From assembly GCA_934133005.1 (NCBI GenBank), contig CAKPAI010000006.1, positions 5,594 to 69,593 of the forward strand: a DNA stretch of 64,000 nt, given 5' to 3'. Below are positions 1 through 8,889 of the stretch, one piece after another. A program made the position numbers and the translations under genes. Below the pieces are notes generated by a model. The model saw nothing but the letters and a program-made list of their open reading frames with translations, had not been told where the DNA came from and did not search any database. The DNA comes from an uncultured Clostridia bacterium. Its GTDB lineage: Bacteria > Bacillota > Clostridia > TANB77 > CAG-508. Position 1 is the stretch's first letter. Each line of letters opens with the position of its first letter.

Positions 1-2
1 AC

Positions 3-716
3 GTAAGAAATAAAAGCAAAGCTTGTAATGAAGTAGGAATTGAATATGAAGAAATTTTATTGGATAATAATACTACAATGGAGAAATTATTATCTGTAAT
101 TGATAACTTAAATAATAGAAAGGATATACATGGAATATTATTACAAAGTCCAATACCAAGAGGATTGAATATTCAAGAAGCTTTTAATAGAATAAGTCCA
201 ATAAAAGATGTAGACGGATTTAACCCAGTAAATGTTGGAAAATTAATGACAGGTCAAGAGAGCTTTATACCATGTACTCCATATGGAATAATTAAAATGT
301 TGGAAAGCTATAATATAAATATAGAAGGAAAGAATGCAGTTGTTATAGGAAGAAGCAATATAGTAGGAAAGCCATTAGCACAGTGTTTATTAAATAAAAA
401 TGCCACAGTAACAATATGCCATTCAAAAACAGAAAACATATGTGAAATAACAAAAAAAGCAGATATTTTAATTAGTGCAGTAGGAAAAAGAAATATGGTA
501 ACTGAAGATATGGTAAAAGCAGGGGCGGTAGTAATTGATGTAGGAATGAACAGAAACGAAGAAGGAAAATTAGTAGGAGACGTTGATTTTGAAAATGTAT
601 GTAAAAAAACATCTTTTATAACACCTGTACCTGGAGGAGTTGGACCAATGACAATAGCAATGCTTATGAATAATGTAATAAAGGCATGTAAGTTACAAAA
701 TGGAGAAAATAGATAA
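3..716 (+). CDS. folD: FolD bifunctional methylenetetrahydrofolate dehydrogenase/cyclohydrolase, 5' end cut
   Basis: Cytosolic enzyme that oxidises 5,10-methylene-THF and hydrolyses the methenyl product to 10-formyl-THF, supplying one-carbon units. The frame is open to the left edge, so the start lies outside the window; a TTG at 60 is internal. About 237 residues of the usual 280 are present. The window opens inside the catalytic YVxxK motif: VRNK is visible and its lysine is at 12-14. Further family signatures are GILLQSPIP, PIKDVDGFNP, PCTPYGIIKML, the Rossmann segment VVIGRSNIVGKPLA, and PVPGGVGPMTIAML near the end. The stop overlaps the start of dprA by 17 bases, suggesting co-translation. 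Identification is secure; nothing looks broken apart from the window cut. Confidence 0.96.
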   Translation, partial: VRNKSKACNEVGIEYEEILLDNNTTMEKLLSVIDNLNNRKDIHGILLQSPIPRGLNIQEAFNRISPIKDVDGFNPVNVGKLMTGQESFIPCTPYGIIKMLESYNINIEGKNAVVIGRSNIVGKPLAQCLLNKNATVTICHSKTENICEITKKADILISAVGKRNMVTEDMVKAGAVVIDVGMNRNEEGKLVGDVDFENVCKKTSFITPVPGGVGPMTIAMLMNNVIKACKLQNGENR

Positions 717-1602
717 TGAAGAAGAATATTTTGTTTGGTTTTCAACTCTAAAATTAAAACCAATAATAAAAGTACAATTATTAAGAAAGTACAAAAAATT
801 AAAAAATTTATATAATAAAACAGAAGAAGAACTTAAACAAGAGTTTGAAAAGAATACTTTTGCCAATAAAGAGAACAAAAAGATTATTCAAGAGTTAACA
901 AATATTCAATATAAAAATAGAATCAAAGAAAAGCTTGAAAAAATGAATAAATTAGGAATAAAGATAGTATCATGCTATGATGAAAAATATCCTAAAAACT
1001 TATTAGAAATTTATGATTTTCCAATTTGTTTATTTTATAAAGGAAACATAGAGTTATTGTCAATTAAAAATAAAATTGCAGTAATAGGTTGTAGAGAATG
1101 TAGTTCATATGGAAAATACGTTGCAGAAAATTTTTCATATGAACTTGCTAAAAAAAATTTTATTGTTGTAAGTGGAGGGGCAAGAGGTATTGATTCGATT
1201 GCCCATACAGGAGCTATAAACTTCAATAACAGTACAATTGCAATACTAGGAAATAGTTTAGAATATATATATCCGCCTGAAAATAAAAGGCTAGAAGAGA
1301 AAATTCTAGAAAAAGGTGGTTTAATATTATCAGAGTATGGTATTGAAATAGGACCTACTAAATATACATTTCCAGCTAGAAATAGAATTATTAGTGGAAT
1401 TTCAGACGGAGTACTAGTAATTGAAGCAAAAGAAAAAAGTGGAACGGCAATAACTGTTGATTTTGCACTAGAACAAGGAAAGAATATTTATGCAATTCCG
1501 GGCAATATTACAAGTGTAAAATCTGAAGGAACAAATAATTTAATAAAAACAGGCTCAAAGGTTGTGACTAAAGTAGAAGATATATTAGAAGATTTTTCAT
1601 AA
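700..1602 (+). CDS. dprA: DprA/Smf DNA processing protein
   Basis: Family role: binds single-stranded DNA taken up in transformation and loads RecA. The 300-residue protein has an N-terminal helical part (about 1-75) and then the Rossmann-like DprA core. The core shows VIGCRECSSYG near 128, SGGARGIDSIAHTGA near 158, a YPPEN segment, and FPARNRIISGIS near 224. It ends at VEDILEDF, so the C-terminal winged-helix domain of longer homologues is absent, which is common in this family. ATG 700 lies inside folD and has only a weak upstream AAGG, consistent with coupling to folD. The phrase LGNSLE replaces the more usual LGTGLD. Presence of dprA does not by itself show natural competence. Confidence 0.93.
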   Translation: MEKIDNEEEYFVWFSTLKLKPIIKVQLLRKYKKLKNLYNKTEEELKQEFEKNTFANKENKKIIQELTNIQYKNRIKEKLEKMNKLGIKIVSCYDEKYPKNLLEIYDFPICLFYKGNIELLSIKNKIAVIGCRECSSYGKYVAENFSYELAKKNFIVVSGGARGIDSIAHTGAINFNNSTIAILGNSLEYIYPPENKRLEEKILEKGGLILSEYGIEIGPTKYTFPARNRIISGISDGVLVIEAKEKSGTAITVDFALEQGKNIYAIPGNITSVKSEGTNNLIKTGSKVVTKVEDILEDFS

Positions 1603-1619
1603 AGTTTCACTAAAAAGCT

Positions 1620-1648
1620 TTTACTTTTTTACAAATATGTAATATAAT
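1620..1648 (+). promoter_or_regulatory. Probable SigA promoter for the PBP gene
   Basis: TTTACT (1620-1625), a 17-base spacer, and a perfect TATAAT (1643-1648) lie just after the dprA stop and about 35 bases upstream of the PBP start codon. This suggests the penicillin-binding protein gene is transcribed independently of folD-dprA. Confidence 0.6.
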
Positions 1649-1683
1649 AGACAATGTATTATTATATATACATGGAGGTATCT

Positions 1684-4341
1684 ATGGGGAAAACGAATAA
1701 AAAAAGTAAAAATAGAAAAAAAATTAATAAACATGAAAAAGATGAAAGCTATGAAATAAAAGGGAAAAAGAATAGCAAAAGCCAAAAAAGTGGGAAAAAT
1801 AAAAATTCTAAATTAAAGTTAATTTTTAAAATTATTGGTGTATTAATATTGCTTGCGATTGTTATTGTTGCAGGTGCTGTTGTTGCAATAATAGGAAGTG
1901 ACTCAAAGTGGGCTAAAATGACAGAAGAAGATTTACAAAACGAAAATAATCTTATACTTGCAAACAAAGATGGAGAAGAAATTAGTACAGTTGCAGGATT
2001 AAAAAAGAGAAAAAGTGTAACTTTAGACCAAATTCCACAGTATATGCAAGACGCGTATGTATCGATTGAAGATGAAAGATTTTACTCTCATAGTGGAGTT
2101 GATTTAAAAAGAACACTTGGAGCAACAGTAACATATATTTTACATGCAGGAAAATCTTCTTATGGTGGAAGTACAATTACACAGCAACTTGTAAAAAACA
2201 AAATGGAAGATGATGAAGACTCAGGAATTGCAGGAATTCAAAGAAAAGTAAGAGAAATATCAAGAGCATATCAATTAGAAAAACAATACTCTAAAAAGCA
2301 AATATTAGAAATGTATCTTAATGAAATATTTGTAGGGGCAGATGTATATGGAGTTGAATTAGGTGCTAAATATTATTTTAATAAATCTGTATCAGATTTA
2401 ACTTTAACGGAATGTGCTTTTATGGCTGGAATAAACCATTCACCTAATAGCTACAATCCATTTGGAGAAAATGATAGAAGTGATAAAATAAAAAGTAGAA
2501 CAAAAACTGTTTTAACAAAGATGAAAGAATTAGGGAAAATTACAACAGAAGAATATAATGCATCTATAGCTGAAGTTGAAGCTGGAATTAAATTTGAAAA
2601 AGGAGATACAACTTCTGGAACAATGTCTTATTTAGCAAGGGCTGCATATGAACAAGTAGCAAAAGAGTATGCCGAAAAAGAAGGAATAGAAACATCAGAA
2701 GCAAAAAGAATTCTAAATGGTAGTGGATATAAGATATATACAACTCAAGATGATAAAATACAAAGTATAGCAGAGGATGTATATAGAAATAGTGATGAAC
2801 ATATATTTTATGGAAAAGCTACTAATAATAACGGAGAGCTAATAAATGAAGGACATACACAAGGAGCAATTGTAATAATAGATCATAAAACAGGTTATGT
2901 AGTTGGCTGTATGGGAGGTCTTGGTGATGATGTAAATTCTACGGGACTAAACAGAGCTACTCAATCTAGTAGAAGACCTGGATCATCAATAAAGCCAATT
3001 GCGGCAATTGCACCAGCATTAGAAGCTGGAATAATAACAGCTTCAACTGTATATGATGAATCAACAACCTCATTTGGAGATTATACACCAAGCCCACATA
3101 AAGGATATAGTTTAGTTACAGTTAGAAAAGGAATTGAGTTTTCTGCAAATACAATGAGTGTAAAAATTTTATCCGAATTAGGACCAAACAATTCAATAGC
3201 ATTTTTAAGAAAATTAGGAATAACTTCACTTGTAACTGCAAGTGAAAATTCAGCACATAATGATGAAAACTTAGCTTTAGTTTTAGGAGGGCTAACTAAT
3301 GGTGTAACACCATTAGAAATGGCAGAAGCATATGCAACTATAGCAAATGATGGAGTTCATATAACGCCAACATTTTATACAAAAGTTGAAGATTCAAGTG
3401 GAAATATCATACTAGAAGCAAAACAAGAATCAAATAGAGTTATTTCTGAAGGAAATGCTTATATATTGAAATCAATATTGACAGGACCAGTAATAGGTGC
3501 TGATGGAACGGCTGGAAGTGCAAAAATTTCAGGTCAGGATACTGCAGGAAAAACTGGAACAACAGACAATAACTATGATAGATGGTTCTGTGGTTTTACA
3601 AATTACTATACTGCTGCATCATGGTTTGGATTTGATATAGGAGAAGATTTATGGAAGGCTGGAGCAAATAGAATAAATAGAGCAACAGCTTTATGGAAAT
3701 CTGTAATGTCACAAATACATAAAGGACTAGATAATTCAAGCTTTGAGAAACCAAGTAATGTTGTAACAGCAAAAGTATGTAAAACATCTGGTAAACTTGC
3801 AACAGATGAATGTACAGATACATATACAGAATATTTTGTAAAAGGAACTGTACCTGATTATTGTGATGGTCATGTAGTACTAAATATATGTAAAGAAACA
3901 GGAAAAATTGCAAATGAGAACTGTCCTGATGTAGAGAAAAAAACATACATAAAGAAACCAGAAAAAGAAGTAAAAGGCAATTGGTCTACTAATGATGGAG
4001 ATAAGTATGATGTACCAACAGAAACGTGTACTACTCATACAGAAAAACAAATTACAGTACCGGATCTAAAAGGTAAAACAAAATCAGAAGCAGAGAAGGC
4101 TATAAAAGATTTAGGATTAGTTACAAAGATAGAATATATAGAATCAACTACTGACATAGATAAAGTTATATCTCAAGATGTTGCAGCAGGAGTTAAAGCA
4201 AAAAAAGGAACAACAATTACCATTACGGTTGGAAAAAGTAAAGCAGAAAATAACAATAATACAACAGACAATACAGAGAAAAATAATACTGTAACAAATA
4301 CTGAAAATAAAGAAGAAAATGGTAGTGATATGCCAAATTAA
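1684..4341 (+). CDS. Class A penicillin-binding protein (PBP1A type) with PASTA domain
   Basis: Bifunctional peptidoglycan synthase that polymerises lipid II (GT51) and cross-links stem peptides (transpeptidase). I chose ATG 1684 (885 residues) because GGAGG at 1674-1678 stands 5 bases upstream; an in-frame ATG at 1654 lacks such a site. Order of parts: a Lys-rich cytoplasmic tail, one membrane anchor (about 44-70), GT51 with EDERFYSHSG (catalytic Glu about 129), GGSTITQQLVKN and the RKVREI block, then the transpeptidase with SSIK (nucleophile about S434), FSAN, and KTGTTDN near 623. A PASTA repeat (about 795-860) begins VPDLKGKT, followed by an Asn/Thr/Glu-rich tail. PASTA domains are linked to muropeptide or beta-lactam binding. 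All catalytic motifs look intact. Confidence 0.95.
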   Translation: MGKTNKKSKNRKKINKHEKDESYEIKGKKNSKSQKSGKNKNSKLKLIFKIIGVLILLAIVIVAGAVVAIIGSDSKWAKMTEEDLQNENNLILANKDGEEISTVAGLKKRKSVTLDQIPQYMQDAYVSIEDERFYSHSGVDLKRTLGATVTYILHAGKSSYGGSTITQQLVKNKMEDDEDSGIAGIQRKVREISRAYQLEKQYSKKQILEMYLNEIFVGADVYGVELGAKYYFNKSVSDLTLTECAFMAGINHSPNSYNPFGENDRSDKIKSRTKTVLTKMKELGKITTEEYNASIAEVEAGIKFEKGDTTSGTMSYLARAAYEQVAKEYAEKEGIETSEAKRILNGSGYKIYTTQDDKIQSIAEDVYRNSDEHIFYGKATNNNGELINEGHTQGAIVIIDHKTGYVVGCMGGLGDDVNSTGLNRATQSSRRPGSSIKPIAAIAPALEAGIITASTVYDESTTSFGDYTPSPHKGYSLVTVRKGIEFSANTMSVKILSELGPNNSIAFLRKLGITSLVTASENSAHNDENLALVLGGLTNGVTPLEMAEAYATIANDGVHITPTFYTKVEDSSGNIILEAKQESNRVISEGNAYILKSILTGPVIGADGTAGSAKISGQDTAGKTGTTDNNYDRWFCGFTNYYTAASWFGFDIGEDLWKAGANRINRATALWKSVMSQIHKGLDNSSFEKPSNVVTAKVCKTSGKLATDECTDTYTEYFVKGTVPDYCDGHVVLNICKETGKIANENCPDVEKKTYIKKPEKEVKGNWSTNDGDKYDVPTETCTTHTEKQITVPDLKGKTKSEAEKAIKDLGLVTKIEYIESTTDIDKVISQDVAAGVKAKKGTTITITVGKSKAENNNNTTDNTEKNNTVTNTENKEENGSDMPN

Positions 4342-4415
4342 AATGGAAAAATATAAGAAAATGGTTTATGGGTAAATCCAATAAAAACCCAAATAAATAT
4401 ATAAGGAATAAATGC

Positions 4416-5834
4416 ATGGACTTAACTTTTTATAATACACTAACAAGTAAAAAAGAAAAATTTTCTTCAATAGAACAACATAAGGTAAAAATGTATAGTT
4501 GTGGGCCAACAGTTTATTACTATGCACATATAGGTAATTTTAGAACATATACTTTTATGGATACTTTAAGAAGAGTATTAAAATATAATGGTTATGAGTT
4601 AAAACATGTAATGAATATAACTGATGTAGGCCATTTAGTATCTGACGCAGACGAAGGCGAAGATAAAATGGAAAAAGCAGCAAGAAGAGAAAATAAAAAT
4701 CCATATGAGATAGCTGAATTTTATATGAATGCTTTTTTTAAAGATATGGAAAAGTTAAATATTGATAGACCTGAAATAATTACTAGAGCAACTGACAATA
4801 TTCCTCAGATGATAGAATATGTTCAAGATATTTTAAAGAATGGTTATGGATATGAAACAAGTAAAGGAATATATTTTGATATATCAAAACTAGACAAATA
4901 TCCTGTATTATCAAACAGAAAGCTAGATGAGCAAATTGCTGGGGCAAGGGTGGATGTTGATGAGGAGAAAAGAAATCCATATGATTTTGCAATATGGATA
5001 AAAGCTCCAGAGAATCACATAATGAAATGGGAAAGCCCTTGGGGGTTATCTTATCCAGGATGGCACTTAGAGTGTTCAACTATGGGCAGAAGATTTTTAG
5101 GAGAAGTTTTTGATATTCATACAGGTGGAGTAGATCATATTCCTACTCACCATGAAAATGAAATTGCTCAAAGTAAGGGGGCAACAGGTAAAATACCAGC
5201 TAATACATGGATGCACTGTGAATATTTATTAGTGGATGGCGGAAAAATGTCAAAAAGTCTAGGAAATACATATACAATTAGTCAATTAGAAGAAAAAGGA
5301 ATATGGCCATTAGCATTTAAATTATTTTGTTTCACAGCACATTATAGAAGTCAATTAAATTTTACATTTGAAGGTGCATATGGAGCACAAAAGTCAATAG
5401 AAAGATTATATGATAGTTATATTAAACATTTAAATGGAAATGAGATTGTACTAGAAAACCAAGTAACAGAGTATGAGAAAAAATTCAAAGATGCTATAAA
5501 TGATGACATGAATATGCCACAAGCGATGAGTGTAGTATGGGAAGTTGCAAGGCAGGAAAAAAAATCAAAAGAATATGCTAAATTAATTGAAAAATTTGAT
5601 GAAGTTTTAGGCTTAGACATTAAAAATTCAGAGAAGTATTTAGCAGAACTTAGAAAAAATAAAACAGAACAAATTCCTGAAGATATAATCAAAATTGCAG
5701 AAGAAAGAAAAGAAGCAAGAAAAAATAAAGAATGGAATAAATCTGATGAATTAAGAGACTTAATTGTAAGCAAAGGGTATACTATAAAAGATAGTAAAGA
5801 AGGGTATACTTTAGAAAAGAAAATAGATTTATAA
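4416..5834 (+). CDS. cysS: Cysteinyl-tRNA synthetase
   Basis: Class I aminoacyl-tRNA synthetase charging tRNA-Cys in the cytosol. ATG 4416 is preferred (472 residues, beginning MDLTFYNTLT) because AAGGA at 4403-4407 precedes it by 8 bases; an upstream in-frame ATG at 4368 would add 16 unconserved residues. Visible motifs are the zinc-ligand Cys in YSCGPTVY, the HIGH-type AHIGNF (about 37-42), WHLECST and DHIPTHHENE with further zinc ligands, and KMSKS at 277-281. Length is typical. The gene follows the PBP gene by about 75 bases, with no clear terminator between them. Confident call. Confidence 0.97.
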   Translation: MDLTFYNTLTSKKEKFSSIEQHKVKMYSCGPTVYYYAHIGNFRTYTFMDTLRRVLKYNGYELKHVMNITDVGHLVSDADEGEDKMEKAARRENKNPYEIAEFYMNAFFKDMEKLNIDRPEIITRATDNIPQMIEYVQDILKNGYGYETSKGIYFDISKLDKYPVLSNRKLDEQIAGARVDVDEEKRNPYDFAIWIKAPENHIMKWESPWGLSYPGWHLECSTMGRRFLGEVFDIHTGGVDHIPTHHENEIAQSKGATGKIPANTWMHCEYLLVDGGKMSKSLGNTYTISQLEEKGIWPLAFKLFCFTAHYRSQLNFTFEGAYGAQKSIERLYDSYIKHLNGNEIVLENQVTEYEKKFKDAINDDMNMPQAMSVVWEVARQEKKSKEYAKLIEKFDEVLGLDIKNSEKYLAELRKNKTEQIPEDIIKIAEERKEARKNKEWNKSDELRDLIVSKGYTIKDSKEGYTLEKKIDL

Positions 5835-5853
5835 TAATTAGGAGATTGATATA

Positions 5854-6915
5854 ATGACAGACAATAAAAAATATACAAAAGAAAAAAATTCTTTTGTAAA
5901 GGATGTTATAAAAAGCATAAAAGATTTTGACAAGTATGAAGATTTTGCATTAGAAAGTCTTGGAAGAACTTTATGTTATATTTTGAAAATTGTAGCAATA
6001 TTAGTATTGGCTATAACGTGTGTGTCAATATATCAATTTTCCCAAATGTTTAATACTGCAATTAAATATTTTGAAAATAATATTGAAAATGTTACTTATG
6101 ACAATGGAATATTAAATATAAATGATAATGAAAAATTAGTAATCAGTGACTTTGAAGAATATTTTGGAGAAATTATTATTGACACGGCAGATTTTAGTGA
6201 TGAGCAAATAGAAGAATATGAAGAAAATATAAAAAATAAGAATAATGCAATAATTATTTTGAAAGATAGAGTACTTCTTAAAAGCACAAAAGTTGCTGTG
6301 GCAACGGAAACAAAATATGAGGATTTATTAAATGGCTACAATATAGAAAAAATGGACAAGCAAGAAATCTTAACGTACTTATATAAAAATAAATTACAAA
6401 TGTATTTTACGATATTTGCAATTTTATATATTTATATGTTTGTTGTATATTTGTCAAGTGTAATAGTAGATACATTATTGCTAGCGATTGTTGCATATAT
6501 ACTTGCAAGAATGATGAAAATGAATATAAGATTTGGAGCTCTATTTAGAATTGGTGCACATGCTTTAACTCTATCAATAGTATTAAATTTTATTTATATA
6601 ATTATAAATGGAATAACAGGATTTAAAGTTCAATATTTCCAAACAATGTATACTGCAATTGCGTATGTGTATATAATAACAGTACTTTTCATTATAAGAG
6701 CAGATTTTATAAAAAAACAGATAGAATTAGAGAAAATAAAAAGCGAACAAGAAAAAATTCATGAAGAATTGGAAATGCAAAAACAAAAAGAAGACGAAGA
6801 AAATCAAGAAAGAAAAAATAAAGAAGAAAGACAAAAGCAAAAAGAAAAGGAACAATCTGAAGAAAAAGATGATTCATCTAATATGGGAAATAAGCCAGAA
6901 GGCAGTAATGCATAA
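5854..6915 (+). CDS. DUF1189-like multi-pass membrane protein
   Basis: The N-terminus carries a short block, FVKDVIKSIKDFDKYEDFA, typical of DUF1189 membrane proteins (YvdJ-like), whose function is not established. About five membrane segments are visible: one near 45-65, the rest between about 180 and 285. A soluble extracytoplasmic-type stretch lies between the first and second. The last 65 residues are a highly charged Glu/Lys/Gln-rich tail, probably a cytoplasmic coiled coil. The start has GGAG upstream. It is 17 bases upstream of ftsH and probably co-transcribed with it, so a membrane quality-control link is possible but inferred. The family assignment rests on the N-terminal block only. 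Confidence 0.7.
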   Translation: MTDNKKYTKEKNSFVKDVIKSIKDFDKYEDFALESLGRTLCYILKIVAILVLAITCVSIYQFSQMFNTAIKYFENNIENVTYDNGILNINDNEKLVISDFEEYFGEIIIDTADFSDEQIEEYEENIKNKNNAIIILKDRVLLKSTKVAVATETKYEDLLNGYNIEKMDKQEILTYLYKNKLQMYFTIFAILYIYMFVVYLSSVIVDTLLLAIVAYILARMMKMNIRFGALFRIGAHALTLSIVLNFIYIIINGITGFKVQYFQTMYTAIAYVYIITVLFIIRADFIKKQIELEKIKSEQEKIHEELEMQKQKEDEENQERKNKEERQKQKEKEQSEEKDDSSNMGNKPEGSNA

Positions 6916-6932
6916 GGAAAAGAGGGTTAAAT

Positions 6933-8786
6933 TTGAAAAATAATAATTATGATGAAAAACAAAGAAATAATAAGCCGAAGAAGAGAAAAGACAATAAGAA
7001 AAAGTGGTTTATTGGATTAGCAATTTGTTTAATAATTTTTTTAATTCTTATAGGGATTGGAATATTTGTTAACAAAAGAAATAATGATAAGGATGACACA
7101 ATTCCAGAAGATGAGATTGCATATACAGAACTTATAAAACAAATAGATGAAGGAAATGTAACAAAAATAAAAATGACTGTTGGAAGCACAACTGTAAAAG
7201 TTACATTAAAAGATGAGGAAGAACCCAAAACAGGAATAGTTCCAAGCACGCAAGCTTTTATCGAACTTGTACAAGAAAAGGTTCAAGAAGGAAATGAGAT
7301 TGAGTTAATACAAGAAAAAACAAACACTTTTATTGTAATAGTACAAGGATTATTTAATTTTTTACCAACTATTTTAATGATTGTATTATTCATAGTTTTA
7401 CTTCAAATGTATGATTTAGGAGATAAAGGAAAGGTATATGAGGCTGATGGAGAAGAAAGTAAAACTAAATTTGATGATGTAGCAGGATTAGATGAAGAGA
7501 AGCAAGAAATGCTAGAAATAGTAGATTTTCTAAAAAATCCAGAAGAGTTTTACAAAATGGGAGCAAAGATTCCTAGAGGAGTATTACTTTGTGGTGAACC
7601 TGGAACTGGAAAGACTCTTATAGCTAAGGCTATTGCTGGTGAAGCTGATGTACCATTTATTTCAATGAGTGGATCGGAATTTATAGAGATGTTTGCAGGT
7701 TTGGGGGCTTCAAGAGTAAGAAAATTATTTGAAAAAGCTAAAAAAATGTCTCCAGCAATAATTTTTATTGACGAAATTGATGCTATTGGTGCTAGAAGAA
7801 CAGCAGCTTCTGGAGCTGAAACAGAAAATAACCAAACATTAAATCAATTACTTGTAGAAATGGATGGATTTGAGTCTGATAGTGCTATTATTGTAATTGC
7901 TGCGACAAATAGACCAGAAATGCTAGATAAAGCATTACTAAGACCAGGAAGATTTGACAGAAGAATAATAATTGGATTGCCAGATATGAAAGGTAGAGAA
8001 GAAATATTAAAGATACATGCTAAAAATAAGAAATTAGCATCTGATGTAGATTTGAAGAATTTAGCATCTGATACAGCAGGATTTACAGGAGCTGAACTAG
8101 AAAATATTTTAAACGAAGCTGCTATTATTGCCACAGTAAATAAAAATGAAGCAATAACTAATAAAGATCTTGATGATGCTTTAAAGAAGGTTACTGTTGG
8201 AGTAGAAAAGCATAGTAGAGTAATGTCTGAAAAAGATAAAAGGATAACGGCATATCATGAAGCAGGACATGCTGTTGTAAGCAAATTCCTAGAAACTCAA
8301 AAAGATATAAAAGAAGTTTCGATAATTCCTAGAGGCATAGCTGGTGGATATACAATGTATAAATCTAATGAAGATAAATGTTACATTTCCAAAAATGAAA
8401 TGTTAGAAAAACTAATTTCACTATTAGGAGGAAGAGCTGCTGAGAAAATAATTATAGAAGATATATCAACTGGAGCAAGTAATGACTTAGAGGTAGCAAC
8501 AGATATTGCTAAGAAAATGGTGACTATTTATGGAATGAGTGACACAGTAGGACCAATAAGTATAAATATAGATAAAGACCCATATCAATTACAGTTATTT
8601 GGTAATGATATAGAAAATACAATTGGAAATGAAGTAAGATTACTAATTAGCAATGCATATGTAGAAGCACAAAAAATATTGTTAAATCATATGGACAAGT
8701 TACATGAATTAGCTCAATTGCTAATTGAAAAAGAAGTTGTTTCAGGTCAAGAATTTGAAGAAATATTTAAAGATAGTAATATATAA
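6933..8786 (+). CDS. ftsH: FtsH ATP-dependent membrane zinc metalloprotease
   Basis: Membrane-anchored AAA+ hexameric protease that extracts and degrades membrane and regulatory proteins. Start is TTG 6933 with GAGGG at 6922-6926. The 617-residue protein has two membrane spans (about 24-46 and 127-150) around a small extracellular domain. The AAA module has Walker A GEPGTGKT (221-228), Walker B IIFIDEIDAIG and the second region of homology LRPGRFDRR. The protease domain has HEAGH at 442-446 and a downstream SNDLEVATD segment supplying the third zinc ligand. The pore loop reads MFAGLGASRVR, where MFVGVGASRVR is more common; the aromatic residue is kept. Last gene of the + strand run, followed by a terminator. 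Confidence 0.97.
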   Translation: MKNNNYDEKQRNNKPKKRKDNKKKWFIGLAICLIIFLILIGIGIFVNKRNNDKDDTIPEDEIAYTELIKQIDEGNVTKIKMTVGSTTVKVTLKDEEEPKTGIVPSTQAFIELVQEKVQEGNEIELIQEKTNTFIVIVQGLFNFLPTILMIVLFIVLLQMYDLGDKGKVYEADGEESKTKFDDVAGLDEEKQEMLEIVDFLKNPEEFYKMGAKIPRGVLLCGEPGTGKTLIAKAIAGEADVPFISMSGSEFIEMFAGLGASRVRKLFEKAKKMSPAIIFIDEIDAIGARRTAASGAETENNQTLNQLLVEMDGFESDSAIIVIAATNRPEMLDKALLRPGRFDRRIIIGLPDMKGREEILKIHAKNKKLASDVDLKNLASDTAGFTGAELENILNEAAIIATVNKNEAITNKDLDDALKKVTVGVEKHSRVMSEKDKRITAYHEAGHAVVSKFLETQKDIKEVSIIPRGIAGGYTMYKSNEDKCYISKNEMLEKLISLLGGRAAEKIIIEDISTGASNDLEVATDIAKKMVTIYGMSDTVGPISINIDKDPYQLQLFGNDIENTIGNEVRLLISNAYVEAQKILLNHMDKLHELAQLLIEKEVVSGQEFEEIFKDSNI

Positions 8787-8827
8787 GAATAAATGTACTA
8801 AAATTAAAATTTATAAAAATAATAACA

Positions 8828-8875
8828 AAAACACTAACAAACAAATATACTATATTTTGTTTATTAGTGTTTTTT
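8828..8875. terminator. Bidirectional terminator between ftsH and gerAC
   Basis: An 18-base inverted repeat (8828-8845 against 8856-8873) with one C/A mismatch and a 10-base loop, flanked by an A-run on the left and a T-run on the right. It separates two convergent genes and can serve both; on the minus strand the mismatch becomes a G-U pair. Confidence 0.8.
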
Positions 8876-8889
8876 ATAAAATGTAAAAT

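Noticed and set aside
308..763. Long open frame on the minus strand opposite folD, and similar shadow frames throughout.
   Set aside because: They mirror real genes on the other strand, lack ribosome sites and have low-complexity hydrophobic translations caused by A/T-rich codon bias.
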